From Panonychus citri (Eukaryota; Arthropoda; Arachnida; Trombidiformes; Tetranychidae), in assembly GCF_014898815.1 (NCBI RefSeq), contig NW_026515546.1, positions 682,001-746,000 on the forward strand: a stretch of 64,000 nt of DNA. The letters are read 5' to 3'. The notes below the pieces were generated by a model. It did not search any database. It was given only the letters and a program-made list of their open reading frames with translations, and had not been told where the DNA came from. This document shows, piece by piece, positions 24,467-37,400 of the stretch. Position 1 is the stretch's first letter. Each line of letters begins with the position of its first letter. A program made the translations under genes and the position numbers.

Positions 24467-25294
24467 GCTCTTTCTCTCTTATTAAATAAAGTCAATTTGG
24501 TGTCTTCTATCCTGGAAACTTCATCGCCATGATAATTCAGTTGTGATGTGGTTGAAGATAAATGTTACTGTTGACAAGTACATATCATCATAATCTTAAT
24601 CATCATCTTGGAAAAGATTATCATTCCAGATAAGAAAGATGATAAATATGTACGATTAGCATTAGATATGACAAGACTGATGTATACAGTTAAACATCAG
24701 CTGATAATCAAGATAAATAATCAAACAATTTAGTTGGAAAAAAAAGAAATGGGCTCATCTCAAATCTGACAGAGAGAAAAACTCAACAGTTCCAGAACTT
24801 TTCTCCAAATAATATCTCAACTTAAAGACATTTATGATAATCACAAATAAACTTTGCCTTTCCATCAGAAGAAGATGAAGAAAAAGATAAACGAAAATTT
24901 CAATTCCCATGTTACAATTACACTCAACAGAGGAAGACACAACATGATCCTCATCATCATCATGATAAGAGCCTCATAAAGTTGAGTTACATGAGAAATA
25001 ATAATAATAATTTAAAATGAAGAAGAAGAAGAGAAAAGTTCTTACCATTGGAAATACATGAGAAAATATTTGATTTCATGGAAAAGTTGAAAATGAGGAA
25101 AACTTTTGATCCCTTTTGCTGGTTATTTTTGCCTCAGAATCATTCAGAGATTATCACGGTGATTCAATGAAAAGTTCATTTCATCAACTTGAACTGTAAT
25201 AAAAAAACACATAGGCAACAATGAAGAAGACAAAGTTGATTGAGTTGTATATACTTTTTTTTGCTGTTATCATAAACTTCATGATAACAATCAT

Positions 25295-25296
<2 letters not shown>

Positions 25297-25330
<34 letters not shown>
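25297..25330. repeat. (AAT)n microsatellite
   Basis: About 11 units of AAT/ATA on the plus strand. Confidence 0.95.
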
Positions 25331-25792
25331 TTCTTATCATAATATATATATACAGGGAGGGAGAAAAAAGTTCAGGTGAGTTAACATTGTTTTTATATTT
25401 ACACTTATTTATATATAACATTCATATATCATCATTATCGGTATCATGAGTATCATGCTAAAGGGTTTTTCTTTCATGATGATCTTTATATCATCAAAAA
25501 ATATCAGCACCTTTGTTTCTGGTTGATTAGCAAACAGTTTTAAGCCATCTCTCCATTCAGTGATCAGTGTTGATTGTTGATGGTTCATTTGTAGCTCTAA
25601 AAAGTAATAGTAACAATTGAATAATCGATGATCAAGTATGAGAAAAAAAGTTGTTTACTATTATTTTTTTGTTTCGAACTTGTTTCAATTCTAAAAGAAC
25701 AAGAAAAAGTTTCGAAAAGAAAAATACTAATCTTAATAAATCAATTCTTTATCTATGTACCTTTAAAATGGATTTATGTTTATGGCCTTTTG

Positions 25793-27244
25793 TCAGTCAC
25801 CTCGAGTGGAGCATCTTAATTGTCGGGCAAAGGCTCTTCTAAAATCGACATTGAAAATGGTGTAAATTACTGGATTTAGAGCAGAATTGAAATATCCTAA
25901 CCAAGTGATGAAAGCACGAACCTCAAAGGAAACATCAGGATAAAAAGGTATCACCAGGTACATTATGAAAAAAGGTAACCAACAGAATGTGAATACACCC
26001 ATTACCACACCCAGAATACGTGCTGCACGTCTTTCCTTTGATAAACTGATTCTTTGCTTTTCCTCCCAAAATTTGGCCACAGTGTTTGTCATTGAACCAC
26101 CCGATTTACTACCGCTCTTTTTACCACCACCAGTAGAACCCTTCTTGCTTTTAATTGAAATCTTTGGTGGTAAATTATTTCCACCACCACCACCACCAAC
26201 AGCAATACTCCCATTACCACCACCGCCTCCTCCTCCTGGATCACCAGTTCCTGATTCTGTTCTTGATGAATCGTCCATTGTAATATATTTATCTGCATTC
26301 TGGTGATGCTGATTATCTTGATGAAGTATCGGAGATGATGATTGTGAAGATGAATCATTTCCTCCTTCATATCGAATATTATTATTATTATTATTATTAA
26401 TAGTACGTGAATTTTTATTCAAAGTATCACTCGAAGCCACCATGGTCCCTGGACTTGTTCCTACTGTAACAATACCACCACCACCCAAACCTCCCGTTAT
26501 CGTTGTACCAACTGAAGTTGTTCCGGTTGTTGTTGAATGAAGTCCAATTGATTGATTAGGTACATTGGCACGTTCACGAAGTCGCTTTCGTGTTGCCTTG
26601 TAAATTTTATAATAAACAACGGACATAATTACAAGGGGAACATAAAATGATCCGGAAGCCGAGTAAATAACATAACCAATATGTTCACTGTATTTACAAG
26701 GTGTATCACCGTCAAAAGAATCAGGCCAATCATTCCAGCCGAAAATTGGTGGAATCGATATGATACCTGAGATAATCCATATTGCCGCTATTTTACACAG
26801 AACTGCTCGAACTGTCCGACGTTGAGCATAATTGATTGGATCGTAAATTGCCCAATAACGGTCAAGGGCAATGGCACAAAGGTTTAAAATTGATGCTGTA
26901 CATAAAAGTACATCGGATGTTAACCACATTTCACATAAGAAAGTACCAAATATCCAACGGTCAAGTAACATATCAACTATACTAAAAGGCATTACAATCA
27001 CTGCAACCGCAATATCAGCTGATGCCAGACTAACAAGGAACATGTTTTGAACATTTTTCAATGGCCGGTAAGAAAATATTGATATAATTACCATAACATT
27101 ACCTACTATGGTCAATATTGTCACTGTGGTCAAACTAACGATCATTAATAAAGCTTTAGGTGTTGAAACTACCTGTTCAAATGAAGTAACGTCAATATCA
27201 CTCCATTCAATGGATCCATTCAATATTAACTCATCGTTATCCAT
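25793..27244 (-). CDS. Octopamine/tyramine-type biogenic amine receptor (class A GPCR), intronless
   Basis: Single-exon 483-residue seven-TM receptor. I chose the ATG at 27244 (A at -3, G at +4); the frame extends further upstream but without an ATG. Landmarks: GN at 48-49 (TM1), SADIAV with D77 (TM2), D111 (amine-binding Asp of TM3), DRY 128-130, C104 and C183 for the loop disulfide, WNDWPDSF 170-177, S195 and S199 eight and four residues before P203 of TM5 (catechol/phenol-contact positions), FCWLPFF 420-426 (TM6) and NSALNPVIY 453-461 (TM7). The DPINYAQRRTV and GWNDWP stretches are typical of invertebrate TyR1 and alpha2-like octopamine receptors; which of these it is cannot be settled here. 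The third intracellular loop (about 222-400) is long with Gly, Asn and Ser runs. Expected to couple to Gi/o by family precedent. No signal peptide, as usual; an N-glycosylation site NGS lies at 9-11. Confidence 0.9.
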   Translation of the reverse strand: MDNDELILNGSIEWSDIDVTSFEQVVSTPKALLMIVSLTTVTILTIVGNVMVIISIFSYRPLKNVQNMFLVSLASADIAVAVIVMPFSIVDMLLDRWIFGTFLCEMWLTSDVLLCTASILNLCAIALDRYWAIYDPINYAQRRTVRAVLCKIAAIWIISGIISIPPIFGWNDWPDSFDGDTPCKYSEHIGYVIYSASGSFYVPLVIMSVVYYKIYKATRKRLRERANVPNQSIGLHSTTTGTTSVGTTITGGLGGGGIVTVGTSPGTMVASSDTLNKNSRTINNNNNNNIRYEGGNDSSSQSSSPILHQDNQHHQNADKYITMDDSSRTESGTGDPGGGGGGGNGSIAVGGGGGGNNLPPKISIKSKKGSTGGGKKSGSKSGGSMTNTVAKFWEEKQRISLSKERRAARILGVVMGVFTFCWLPFFIMYLVIPFYPDVSFEVRAFITWLGYFNSALNPVIYTIFNVDFRRAFARQLRCSTRGD

Positions 27245-27429
27245 AATTATCAATATTGATTCGAGAGAGAGAGAGAAAATTTTTCCAATCACTTTTACTA
27301 CTAATTACTTTTCCATCTATACACACACATAACACTTTACACTGTTTCTTTTTCAATGTCCACTAAGTAGTAAAGGTCAAGGGTGAAAGTGGACAATTCA
27401 CTTTCTTTTTCTACCCTTTTCACTTTTCT

Positions 27430-27441
27430 ACCACCGGTGGT
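27430..27441. promoter_or_regulatory. 12-bp palindrome ACCACCGGTGGT upstream of the amine receptor
   Basis: Perfect GC-rich palindrome about 190 bp upstream of the receptor ATG, in very AT-rich surroundings. A dimeric transcription-factor site is possible, but the factor is unknown. Confidence 0.3.
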
Positions 27442-27985
27442 TTTTTCAATGGTTGTTGTTGTTGTTGTTGTTCTTGGTGATGGTGGTAAGTTTTCATTGG
27501 AGGTAAATACAAACTTTCAATTGGAAATTTAATTTAAGGTAATAAACAATTAATCAATTGTGATCATGATGTTGCGTTTTAAATGAACACTTATTATTAT
27601 AATTTGGTTGTACTTTTGTTCACCAACAATTATGATTATTTGCTAATTGATTGATTTACTTTTACTATGTTTCTCATTAATGGTTAATTCATTTACTGTT
27701 AACTGTTTATTGTAACAATTAATCAATGAACTCATTTTGTTCATGGTTGATTATTATTTATGGTTAACTTGATTTCAATTTTTCATTTCCAACTGTTGGA
27801 TTTTGTGTTGAGGTGAAATGATGAGGATGCTGATGGTGATGGTGATGATCAGGGTTACAGATGAGAACTGAACTGAAAAGAATGAAAGTAAAGGAATAAA
27901 ATGAGAACAAAATTTCGGGAGAAACTGGATGATAAAAGGAAAGAATTGATTCGACTCGAAAAAAAGTTCTATTTTCTTTCGCTTT

Positions 27986-27989
<4 letters not shown>

Positions 27990-28022
<33 letters not shown>
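27990..28022. repeat. (CT)n microsatellite
   Basis: About 16 uninterrupted CT units. Confidence 0.97.
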
Positions 28023-28024
<2 letters not shown>

Positions 28025-28444
28025 TTTTCTAGAATTGTTATTATTATTGTTCGATTTGGAAATTTTGTTCTATCAAGTCTCAATTCTGTTCGTTATCATG
28101 ATATTTTCAAAGATCAGGTCATTTCTAGTGTTCGATGTGATTTATTGTTTTATACTTATGAGTTAATCTCTCGGTAATGATCAAGCTAAAAAATTATTTT
28201 ACTCATTTTCTGATGGAAATGACCAATTGTGCCTTTGGTCAATCAAGATGAATAAAGAAAAAGTTTAATTTAAATAAATGTCTCTTGGAAAATTAATCAA
28301 TCAAATCTAATTATCGTGGGTTAATTAATGATATGTTAATTGTTTGAAACTTATAATTAAAATTGATTATTAAGGTAGCCTAAAGAGAGATCATCATTAT
28401 CATCATGTTTCATTGAATTCTGGATTAGAATCTGAAATTGAAGA

Positions 28445-28447
<3 letters not shown>

Positions 28448-28486
<39 letters not shown>
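28448..28486. repeat. (TC)n microsatellite
   Basis: About 19 uninterrupted TC units. Confidence 0.97.
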
Positions 28487-28489
<3 letters not shown>

Positions 28490-30589
28490 AAATCAACTAA
28501 TTGAATCAGTTAAACACAAACAATTAAGGTACATATAAATAAATTGTAATTGATTGCATGAGAAAACAATTAAGACGATTGAAGAGAAATAATTAATTAA
28601 TTAGTTGATTGGAATAAAAACAATTCCCATCAAATGATATCCAAGGAAAGAAAATATTTTTCATGATCAAATTAAATGATTGTTTTCATTTATTACAATA
28701 AGTTACTTTCATTTTTAACTAACCACAATTAAAAACAGAGAACTGAATCAAATTAACATTAACAATTAGATGTTAATTGTATTGATAGACAAAAGTGAGA
28801 ATGAAAAAAAAACCCATTGACATGAGGACATTTTCAATTTGTCATGATAAACAATTTCCTTGAATCTTTCAACTGAGGAGGATAAAGTTCTGATAGTGAT
28901 CAAGGATCATGGTGGTGGTGATGATGACGGTGTTAATCTGTAGTAAGTAGAGTGAGTAGTAAGTTTATTAATAGTAAAAGATGAAGAGAAAAACAGTTTC
29001 ATTCATGAATTTCAATTGAATATTATTCATGAATCAACTTGAGTTCATATGATTGATATTTTCACCCAAATACATAAATAAACAATTTCCACAAGTTGAC
29101 AATTTAAGTTAATCATAAACAATAAATTAACGATTATGCAACATTAATTATCTTCAATTTAATTATTGTCTCCATGTTATTATAACATAATAAAAACTTT
29201 ACTCTAAAAGTTATCACATTAAGAAAAACAAAATATCGATTTAATTGTTTTCTGATAGTTAATGATTCTGATAATGATTGTGATTGATGATTAAGTTGAT
29301 GATTTTGATAAGTATTTGATTCAATGTTTGAAACTGATTAGATTTACCTGATACCAGGTACAATCTTTGATAAGAAAATTAGTTGTTTAGTATCACTATT
29401 TCCGCTTCCCTTTTATTGTTTTATCTTGTTGTTATTTGCTGCTGATTTTTTTTTTGGTTCATCATGATATCTTCAGGGCTTATTGAGTTCCATGATAATG
29501 ATTATGTTGTGTTTCAATTAACAAACAGCAAGAAACAACAAAACCCATTGCAATATCATTGAGTTAATCAGTAATTTTATATATTTGTTATAATGTTGTC
29601 AGGTAACATTGTTTACTTGTTTACATTGACAAGTAAATATTGCAATTACATTAATGACAAATTGTTGTTGTTGTTGTTGTTGTTTTTAATTAACACTCGA
29701 AACAATCAGCACACGCACCAGATCATAAGTATATATATAAATGAATTCATGATGAAACTTCATGGGAAAAGGTTAATTTCATTTCATTTGAAGTTTTCTT
29801 TTCTCGATTTTGAAAAAGACGAAGAAACAAAAATTAAAGAGATTCAATTTCAGCTTAAATTTGTGATTATTTTCATCATGTTACCTGAACATTAGGATTT
29901 TTTCAACTGTTTTGTTGCTACGAAAGTTCTGAGAGATTTTTTCTCTCTCTATTTCTACTGAATTTCTTTCATGAAAAATTGACCAGAAAAGGGGGTTGAG
30001 TGAGTGAGTGAGAGAGAGAGACATGAAGAAAATTACTCACCATGAGTAACAATAGTTCAACAAATTATGATAAATGTTAGGCAATCATATTACTAGCACA
30101 AGGTTGATTGAAATAATCAAGTTAAATTTTTTTCTTCTGTTGCAAGAATTGAGAATCATATTCATGATGGTTTTTTGTTGATTGTTGACCAATTTATCAA
30201 AAATAAAGCAAGAAAATACATTTACACATGTAAACGGAAACAATGTCTTGCCCTTTTGCAATTGGGTTTATTGTTGTTTATCATCATCAAGACAAGAGGG
30301 AGGAAAAGGAGAGGGAGCAAAATCTATGGGATGATTTGCATAGTTTATGAGAGAGAGAGAGAGATAAGGGGAGATGAAAAGTGAGAGTGGGAATTTGTGT
30401 ATGTGTGTGTGAGAGAGAGGGGGAGATTCAATCTCTTTTTATGTCATATATTTGTGTCATTCAAATGGTAATAATCATCATTGTTGATATCAAAATAGAC
30501 TCACTCACTAGCTCACTAACTCAGTCAATTGTCAATTCAGATTTCAGGGAGAGATTGTAAATGCATAAGGGGGAGCACAATATTTGTGA

Positions 30590-30770
30590 GTGAGATGAAG
30601 AAATGAAGGGAGAGAGAAAAAAAGTGAAACGGGGGAAAAGTGAGAAAGGAAAGACTAAAACAAAGGAATGATTTAAAAAGGGGGTGGGAAAATGACGATG
30701 ATGATAAAAAAGTGAGACTTTGAGATTGAAAGTGAGTGAGATGATGAGAGAGACAGAGAGAGAGAGGCGA
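30590..30770. repeat. Purine-rich tract upstream of SLC12
   Basis: The plus strand is mostly A and G for about 180 nt, with G runs (GGGGG) and GA repeats, ending roughly 630 nt before the SLC12 ATG. Confidence 0.7.
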
Positions 30771-31401
30771 AGAGAGAAAAGTTAATCAACATCATTGGTA
30801 TCAACACTCATGATAGATTCGTTATCGTTAACAGGTCGTATCAGTAAATATACAGAGAGAGAGCAAAAAAATCTAGTGATAAGTAAAGAGAGAGGATCAT
30901 CCTCATTATCATCATCGTAATAATTGTCATCTTAGTCAAAAACATCATCTCAAAATCTAGTGTGACAAAATCATCAATTGCATCAATCACTGGCATCATC
31001 ATCATAATCATCACCATTTGCATCATTGTGACAGCAGCAAAAAACTAATCAACTAAATCAATTTCATTTGTTTACTTCATTTACCTGAGATCAAGTGTCA
31101 TCATTGTTTTTAATTAAACCATCAAACTAAAATGTAATTGTGTAAAATTAGTGTTAAATCAATGTAAATGATTTAAATTGTGTATGTGATTTAATTGTTT
31201 CATCAAATCGTCAACGAATTAACCCAAAAAAAAAAAACTTTTGACCTTCTCAAGTGCAGAGAAACAAGAAAATCAACCAGAATTTTTTTCCCTCTCAGTT
31301 AAATATCATAATCTTTATCTCTTTGTCTTTTAATCTGAGCATCAATCATCGTTAATCCATCCAACAGAGAGAAAGAGAGAAAAAAATAAGATAATAATAA
31401 A

Positions 31402-32328
31402 ATGCCAGCCTATGGTTCAGTTGAACCTGTTGTCTCAATTCCCAAATATAAAGGTCGATTTAGTATCACTAACCTTGACCTTAATGCGGTGAATGTTGAC
31501 CCTGGTGGATATGAGAATCCAGCATTTACTGGTGACTGTGGTTCGGTTCCACCTTCACCAGCACCATCGATACTTTCAATGTCCAATCCTGTGGTTCCAC
31601 CTAAAAATCGTAAATCATCAATCATCTTCCCTTCTTACCTTCGTCGTAATAATGTCAACAATGACATTGATAACCTTTCAACTTTACAAACAGAATCAAC
31701 TAATAATCTTCAAGTTTATACAACCATTAATCATGAATCAATTCCAAGGATGGAAAATTATTATCGTGAATTAGGTATCAGGTCAACTCGACCCACAATT
31801 GATGAACTTCATGAGCCCATGAAATATGATGTAAGTTAATTAAAAGCTCCCTGGTTAATAGTAATTCAATATTTCACTCTCACTTACCATCTAATCCATA
31901 ATCTTATCATCACAATCAACTTTCAACTGACACTTAGCTAAAATCATGCTCCTTTTGTGTAACAACAATCAAATTGTTACATTTGAATTTTAAATAGTTG
32001 ATTTTCCCGCAAATTTTTTCATTTTTTCTGTTTTATTTTGCTTTATAAGGAAGTGATTTTTTTGTCATAGACTTTAATTGATTTCTGCTCAATGTTAATG
32101 AGAGAGAGAGATGATGATGACGGTGATTATGGTGATGTTATTAATAATAATGATAAAAGTCAAGTACAATTATTATTTGAATAGCAACAAGAATCATATG
32201 TTGACTTGAGAGTGTAAACTAATTTGTCTTTTATTTTATCATTAAAACAAAAGTATTTCAATTATCACATTCAACTCGATGTGCTTGTTAGCACATTAGC
32301 ATTTGATAGTGATGATTAAATTAATTCG

Positions 32329-32362
<34 letters not shown>

Positions 32363-32750
32363 GGGTAGGATGACAAGTAAGAGGAGGAATAACATATTAC
32401 AAATGTAATCATGGAAAACCATGAATCTGGAAATTATATTCTCAATCTATGAACCTGTGAAAAGAGGGACGATAATGTTGATGAATATGAATGGGGACAC
32501 AACAGCACGTTGACAGGTTGATAAAGTGTAATAACCATGAATAGGAAGATGGTAGTTACTTTTTTCAGGAACGGAAGTGATAAACAAAGATATTAAAAGG
32601 ATGAAGATAAGAGGATGTATCTTTCATCATGTTGAAGAAGAAGAAAAAGTTCAAGATAGTTCAGAGATATTGAAAAAAAGACAATTCCTTCAACTTCGAG
32701 GTTCATATTAATGTAATTATTATAAGAAAAACTTTTTTCTTACTCAGTCT

Positions 32751-32810
<60 letters not shown>

Positions 32811-34403
32811 ATTTCATCATTTCAAATGCTTTTACATGGTAATTATCATGATGATGGTTATAGTTATTTCCAATTAGCATGACAGATTTATTCAAATCTA
32901 CAATAGTAAAGTTTGTCTTATATTATTTATTGTCATCGCAATGATGACGATTATAATAGTGACAATAATAATAATGTCATTTCACTTTCACCCACTTTCA
33001 CCCACCAAACAAATTGATATATTAATAAGTGTATATGGTTCATCATTTCATTCATAATTTAATCTAACATGATGGTGATGACGATGATTGTTACATATTT
33101 ACTATTATTATCATCACCTCCTTACTTGAGTGTAATTATTGTTCAGAATTGGGGAAATTTAATAAGGCAACATTTCCGGTTTTCCATGTTTACTAGTAAT
33201 AACTTTTTTCTTTTCCATTGATGAAGCAACTTTCATGGTAATTAGATGATAATGATGATTATCTTTTACGATTTGATCATTTTACTTGAAACACGGAAAA
33301 TTTGAAACAAATTGTTGGTATTAATAACACTAATACAAGTTGATATGATCGAAAAATATAATTTCGCCAACTTTTATAAACTTTTAAATTCTGATCGAGT
33401 TTCGAAAACTGAAAAGTTCTGATTGAAAGTTTCTCTCTCTCTCTCTCTCGAACATGTTATTAGATAATAGTAGCATATCCATTCATTTTAATGATCATTA
33501 ATCTTTAATTAATCTTCATCAGCGTAACAACATAAATAGATATTAATTAATTAATTGAACCATATTTCCTATCATCGTAATGATAATAATAATGATTATC
33601 AATTTTTTTTGTGTCAATTTTCATGGTAACCTTTGTTTTCCTCCCAATGATTTTATCATGACTACATCATTATCAATATCATGATGATGCTGTTGATGAT
33701 AAATTTTACTTTAATGATGGAAACAATAAATAATGATAATTAACCACAGGGGGAAAAATGTCATGTTTCAATGAAATTAATATCATGGTCCATGGTTGGG
33801 AGATACATGATAAAGTCATTTTAACACCTTCTCATGTTCATCAATATGATGAAGATGAAGATAATGTTATCATCTTCATCTTCATCGTCATATCTTATAT
33901 ATATGATGATCGTGTGATGCTGAATGATATTTACCTTGATATTTATTGAGAATTAGAAATCAATGGAAACTATTGATAGAAAGATAATCAGATCTATTCA
34001 TTTACCTGTCAAAATCAATGGAAGAATCTTTTTCTTTTCTTTCCTTTCAATTATCACCTTGACTTTACTCATCATCATCATCGTAACTTCCGATTCCATT
34101 ATTAATATCGATTCATTGTCTATCAATATCCTTTTTTGTCAGAAAATTTTCTCTCTATAAAATTCTGGTTATTGAGAGAAAATGAAAACTTCCAAATGAT
34201 AACTTTCCCCTTGTAATAATATATTGTAAATACTAATACTCTAGTTTGGACTTGATTATGATGATAATCATCCTCATCCATCATCATCATCATCATGATA
34301 TTACTTAGATACTACTACTCATTATAATTTATCAATGACCATCAACAGAATATGTATTAGTTTTTTCATTCTGGTTCTTTGCTCATTTACCTTGTTGACG
34401 ATT

Positions 34404-34437
<34 letters not shown>

Positions 34438-37400
34438 GGTTGATGGTTAAATTTGTATTAATATCCACGATGACAACGATAATATTTCATTGAGACAGAA
34501 AATCGTTTTATCATCTCTTGTCATCCTCGCATGAGTATTTTATATATACCAATGTTACACTGATTATCATCAAGTTAAAGTTTGAAATTTGTTCAGTTAC
34601 ATGGTGATTTATGGTGATAACCAGAAAGATTGACAGACAAAGTAATTAGTCATAGAGATAGTCATTGAGTTAATTGTTAATCAATTTTCAATTTGTTTCA
34701 TTTCAATCACATACTCTCAATTAAAAGACAATTGAAATTTCAATATTTATTTTCTCATCAAGTTCATGGGTATTATTGTTCACTTAAATCTGAATTAATA
34801 GGTATTCATACAAACAGGGAAATGAATCATTAATCGATCATCATGAATATGCTTATTATTGTCTAGTGAAATTTTCATAATCTTTGGAGTAAAAAAAAAA
34901 TGTAAGATAATAAAAGTTGAGCTTGGAATAGATTATCATTGAGATAATATTGTTATTATTATCATCATGAATATCGTTCACAATTTACCCTGATGATTGA
35001 TTATATCAGGTTATTATTATCATGTTGTTGCCTTTAAGACTTTTTTTTATCTTTCTTAGTCTCTTTCTTTTACTTATTTACACTCTACTGGCGATTCCGG
35101 ATTCTGTTTATAATCCAATTTTTATCCTGATTCTCATCATGATGATGATATATTCATGTAAATAACTGAATTCACAAAGAGTTTTTCTTAAATTTCATGT
35201 TGTGAAAGAAAAGGAAGTGGAAAACTAGTCTGATAGGTGGGAAGATGTTGAAAGTAGGTCAAATGCCTGAAGTTGACAGGTCATTGTATCGATTGTAATG
35301 AATATCATCAAATTGAAACTTTCTCAGTTCTCTTCATCTATTGTAATAATATCTTTACTAATCGAGCGAGTGAGAGAGAGAGAGATGAGTGATACTGATT
35401 ATGGTGGAAATACTTTGATTATAATTAACTGAATTTTTTTTGCTCTTTTTTTGATTAACTTTAGTTAACTATCAATACTGAACATTCATTCACCAAAAAT
35501 GGTCAACCCAACGATATTACGACCTGGTCAACAACCGAAATTGGTCCAGCTAAAGTTCAACAAACACCAGGATTGGCAGCGGTCAAGTTCGGCTGGTTCG
35601 AAGGTGTTTTCGTTCGGACAACGGTCAATCTTCTTGGAGTTATGTTGTTTCTACGAATGGGATGGATGACCGGAAGAGCGGGGATCGGTAAGTATTTCAC
35701 ATTTGAAATCTCATTTAATACAAAATTGAATCAATTTCGAAAAGTTCTAACTCAGAAAGAAGAAAAAACAATTCGAAATCAAATTATATTTTATAATTAA
35801 ATCTCTTGAATTAAAACAATTGATGAGATATAATTTGTATTCTCTACGCTAATTTAACTAATTATTACAATTAAGTTTTCCTATTAATCAATCTAATTAT
35901 TATTAACTATATAATCATCATTATCCTACTGAGTTAATCCAGTTTAATCTAATTTAATCGCAACTTAATCTGCAATTAATCTTGAAGATAGAGAGAGAGA
36001 GAGAGAAAAGAAGATGAGATTTAAAATGTTATTTAATTCAAAATGAAATTTGTAATTGGGATAAAAACAATCAATTAATTATTCGGATTGTTTTCCAGAG
36101 GATCTCTCAACCATTATAATTAATTAACATCTTAGACCCGCTTCCAATCCCCCACCTACTCCAATCCACCCACCGTTGATATTTACCACCGTTGAACCTT
36201 CGAGTGAAACCAGAAAACTAAACTAATTATAAACTCATTAATTAGAAATGAAATTAGAAGATTATTATTAATTCATTAGGATCTTCTGACTCATTGATTT
36301 TATCTCTTTCTCGCTCTTTCTCATCATGGGAATCTGAAACTGAATTCAGATTCTCTCCAATCAATCATATTGAACTTTTTTCCCCTCATGCATCTATTAG
36401 ACTCAAATACTCACATACAATTAACATGGAAAACACTTATGATTGAAAATGTATAATTAATTAACTATTACTACTAATATGCAATCAGAATAATCATCTA
36501 GGTGAATTATAATTAGCATGGGAAAGAGAGAGAGAGAGAAAAGATAAATAAAAGTTGGAATCTGAATTTTTCGGAAAATTCTTTCACTTTAGTTTTTATT
36601 ATTTTTCCATCGACTTCATGATGATCAGAATCGTTATCAAAAACTCTGGGAAGAATTTTCTCTCTCTCTCGTTTAATATTTCCTTCCCTTTCATCATGTT
36701 TTTCATGGTAATAAATTTATGAATCAAAATGTTAATTAATCAATAAGTTTTTAATCAAGAGAAACTGATGATTATTAGATTATTAGTAAGGATGAAAAGT
36801 GATCAACATCAATCAATGTTAATCCTTGGGAACTTAAATCATTTGGAAAGAGAAAAAAAAATTTCCATTCAGAAGACAGAATTATTCAGCATCATTATCA
36901 CCATGTAGATGAAACTGACAGGCAACAAGAGAGAGAGATGATGATGATGATGATTATCTTCATGATGAATCTTTTAATCAAAATTCTTGATCCATTTTTT
37001 TTCATTCTCAATCTTATCCAATATTATTATCGTAAATTTTTTCATGGTAAATCTATGAATCTTATCATGAAAACCATAAACTTTTATTAACAATTATGAT
37101 ACAGTATTTTCAAAATCAGTCAACACTGTTAGTTGATTTAATTAACAACATTCAATTGGTTTTTTTTTCTTCACCATCGCCAAAGTTAATTAGTTGACAT
37201 TTCAAATAGTAATTAACTAATTAGTTGTTAAACTTGAAACTTTAATCTGATTAGAAAGTAAATTTTTTTTTCTTTCACATTTGATCAGATGAAATTAAAA
37301 TTACAATTGCAACTTAAATTATCCTTAGCAATTTAAATTGTTCAGCTGATTGTTAATCTAATACAAACAAATTTTTACCAATTTAATTGTTTACAAATTG

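Larger units (their letters stand above)
18866..25792. other. Gene-poor region, right part
   Basis: No gene is recognised. Contents are a (TC)n tract at 21085-21132, GA plus ATG repeats at 22713-22769, an 8-bp-arm hairpin at 22223-22250, a TC tract at 23225-23260, a GATGAA/GAGACT repeat block at about 24416-24466, and (AAT)n at 25297-25330. The end nearest 25792 should include the 3' UTR of the minus-strand receptor. Confidence 0.5.
27245..31401. other. Divergent intergenic region between the amine receptor and SLC12
   Basis: This 4.1-kb stretch separates two divergently oriented genes and should contain both promoters and 5' UTRs. It holds a 12-bp palindrome at 27430-27441, CT tracts at 27990-28022 and 28448-28486, (TTG)n near 29664-29684, GA-rich DNA around 30000-30420 and a purine tract at 30590-30770. 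No exon is recognisable, and I could not place a TATA box or initiator with confidence. Confidence 0.6.
31831..35464 (+). other. SLC12 intron 1 (3634 nt)
   Basis: GTAAGT donor and TTTAG acceptor, phase 0. It contains GA 32330-32358, CT 32754-32808, ATC 34404-34437 and a hairpin with 15-bp arms at 33848-33886. No further exon was seen. Confidence 0.8.

Noticed and set aside
26089..26370. Open frames opposite or out of frame within the amine receptor
   Set aside because: They are shadows of the receptor's repetitive third loop.
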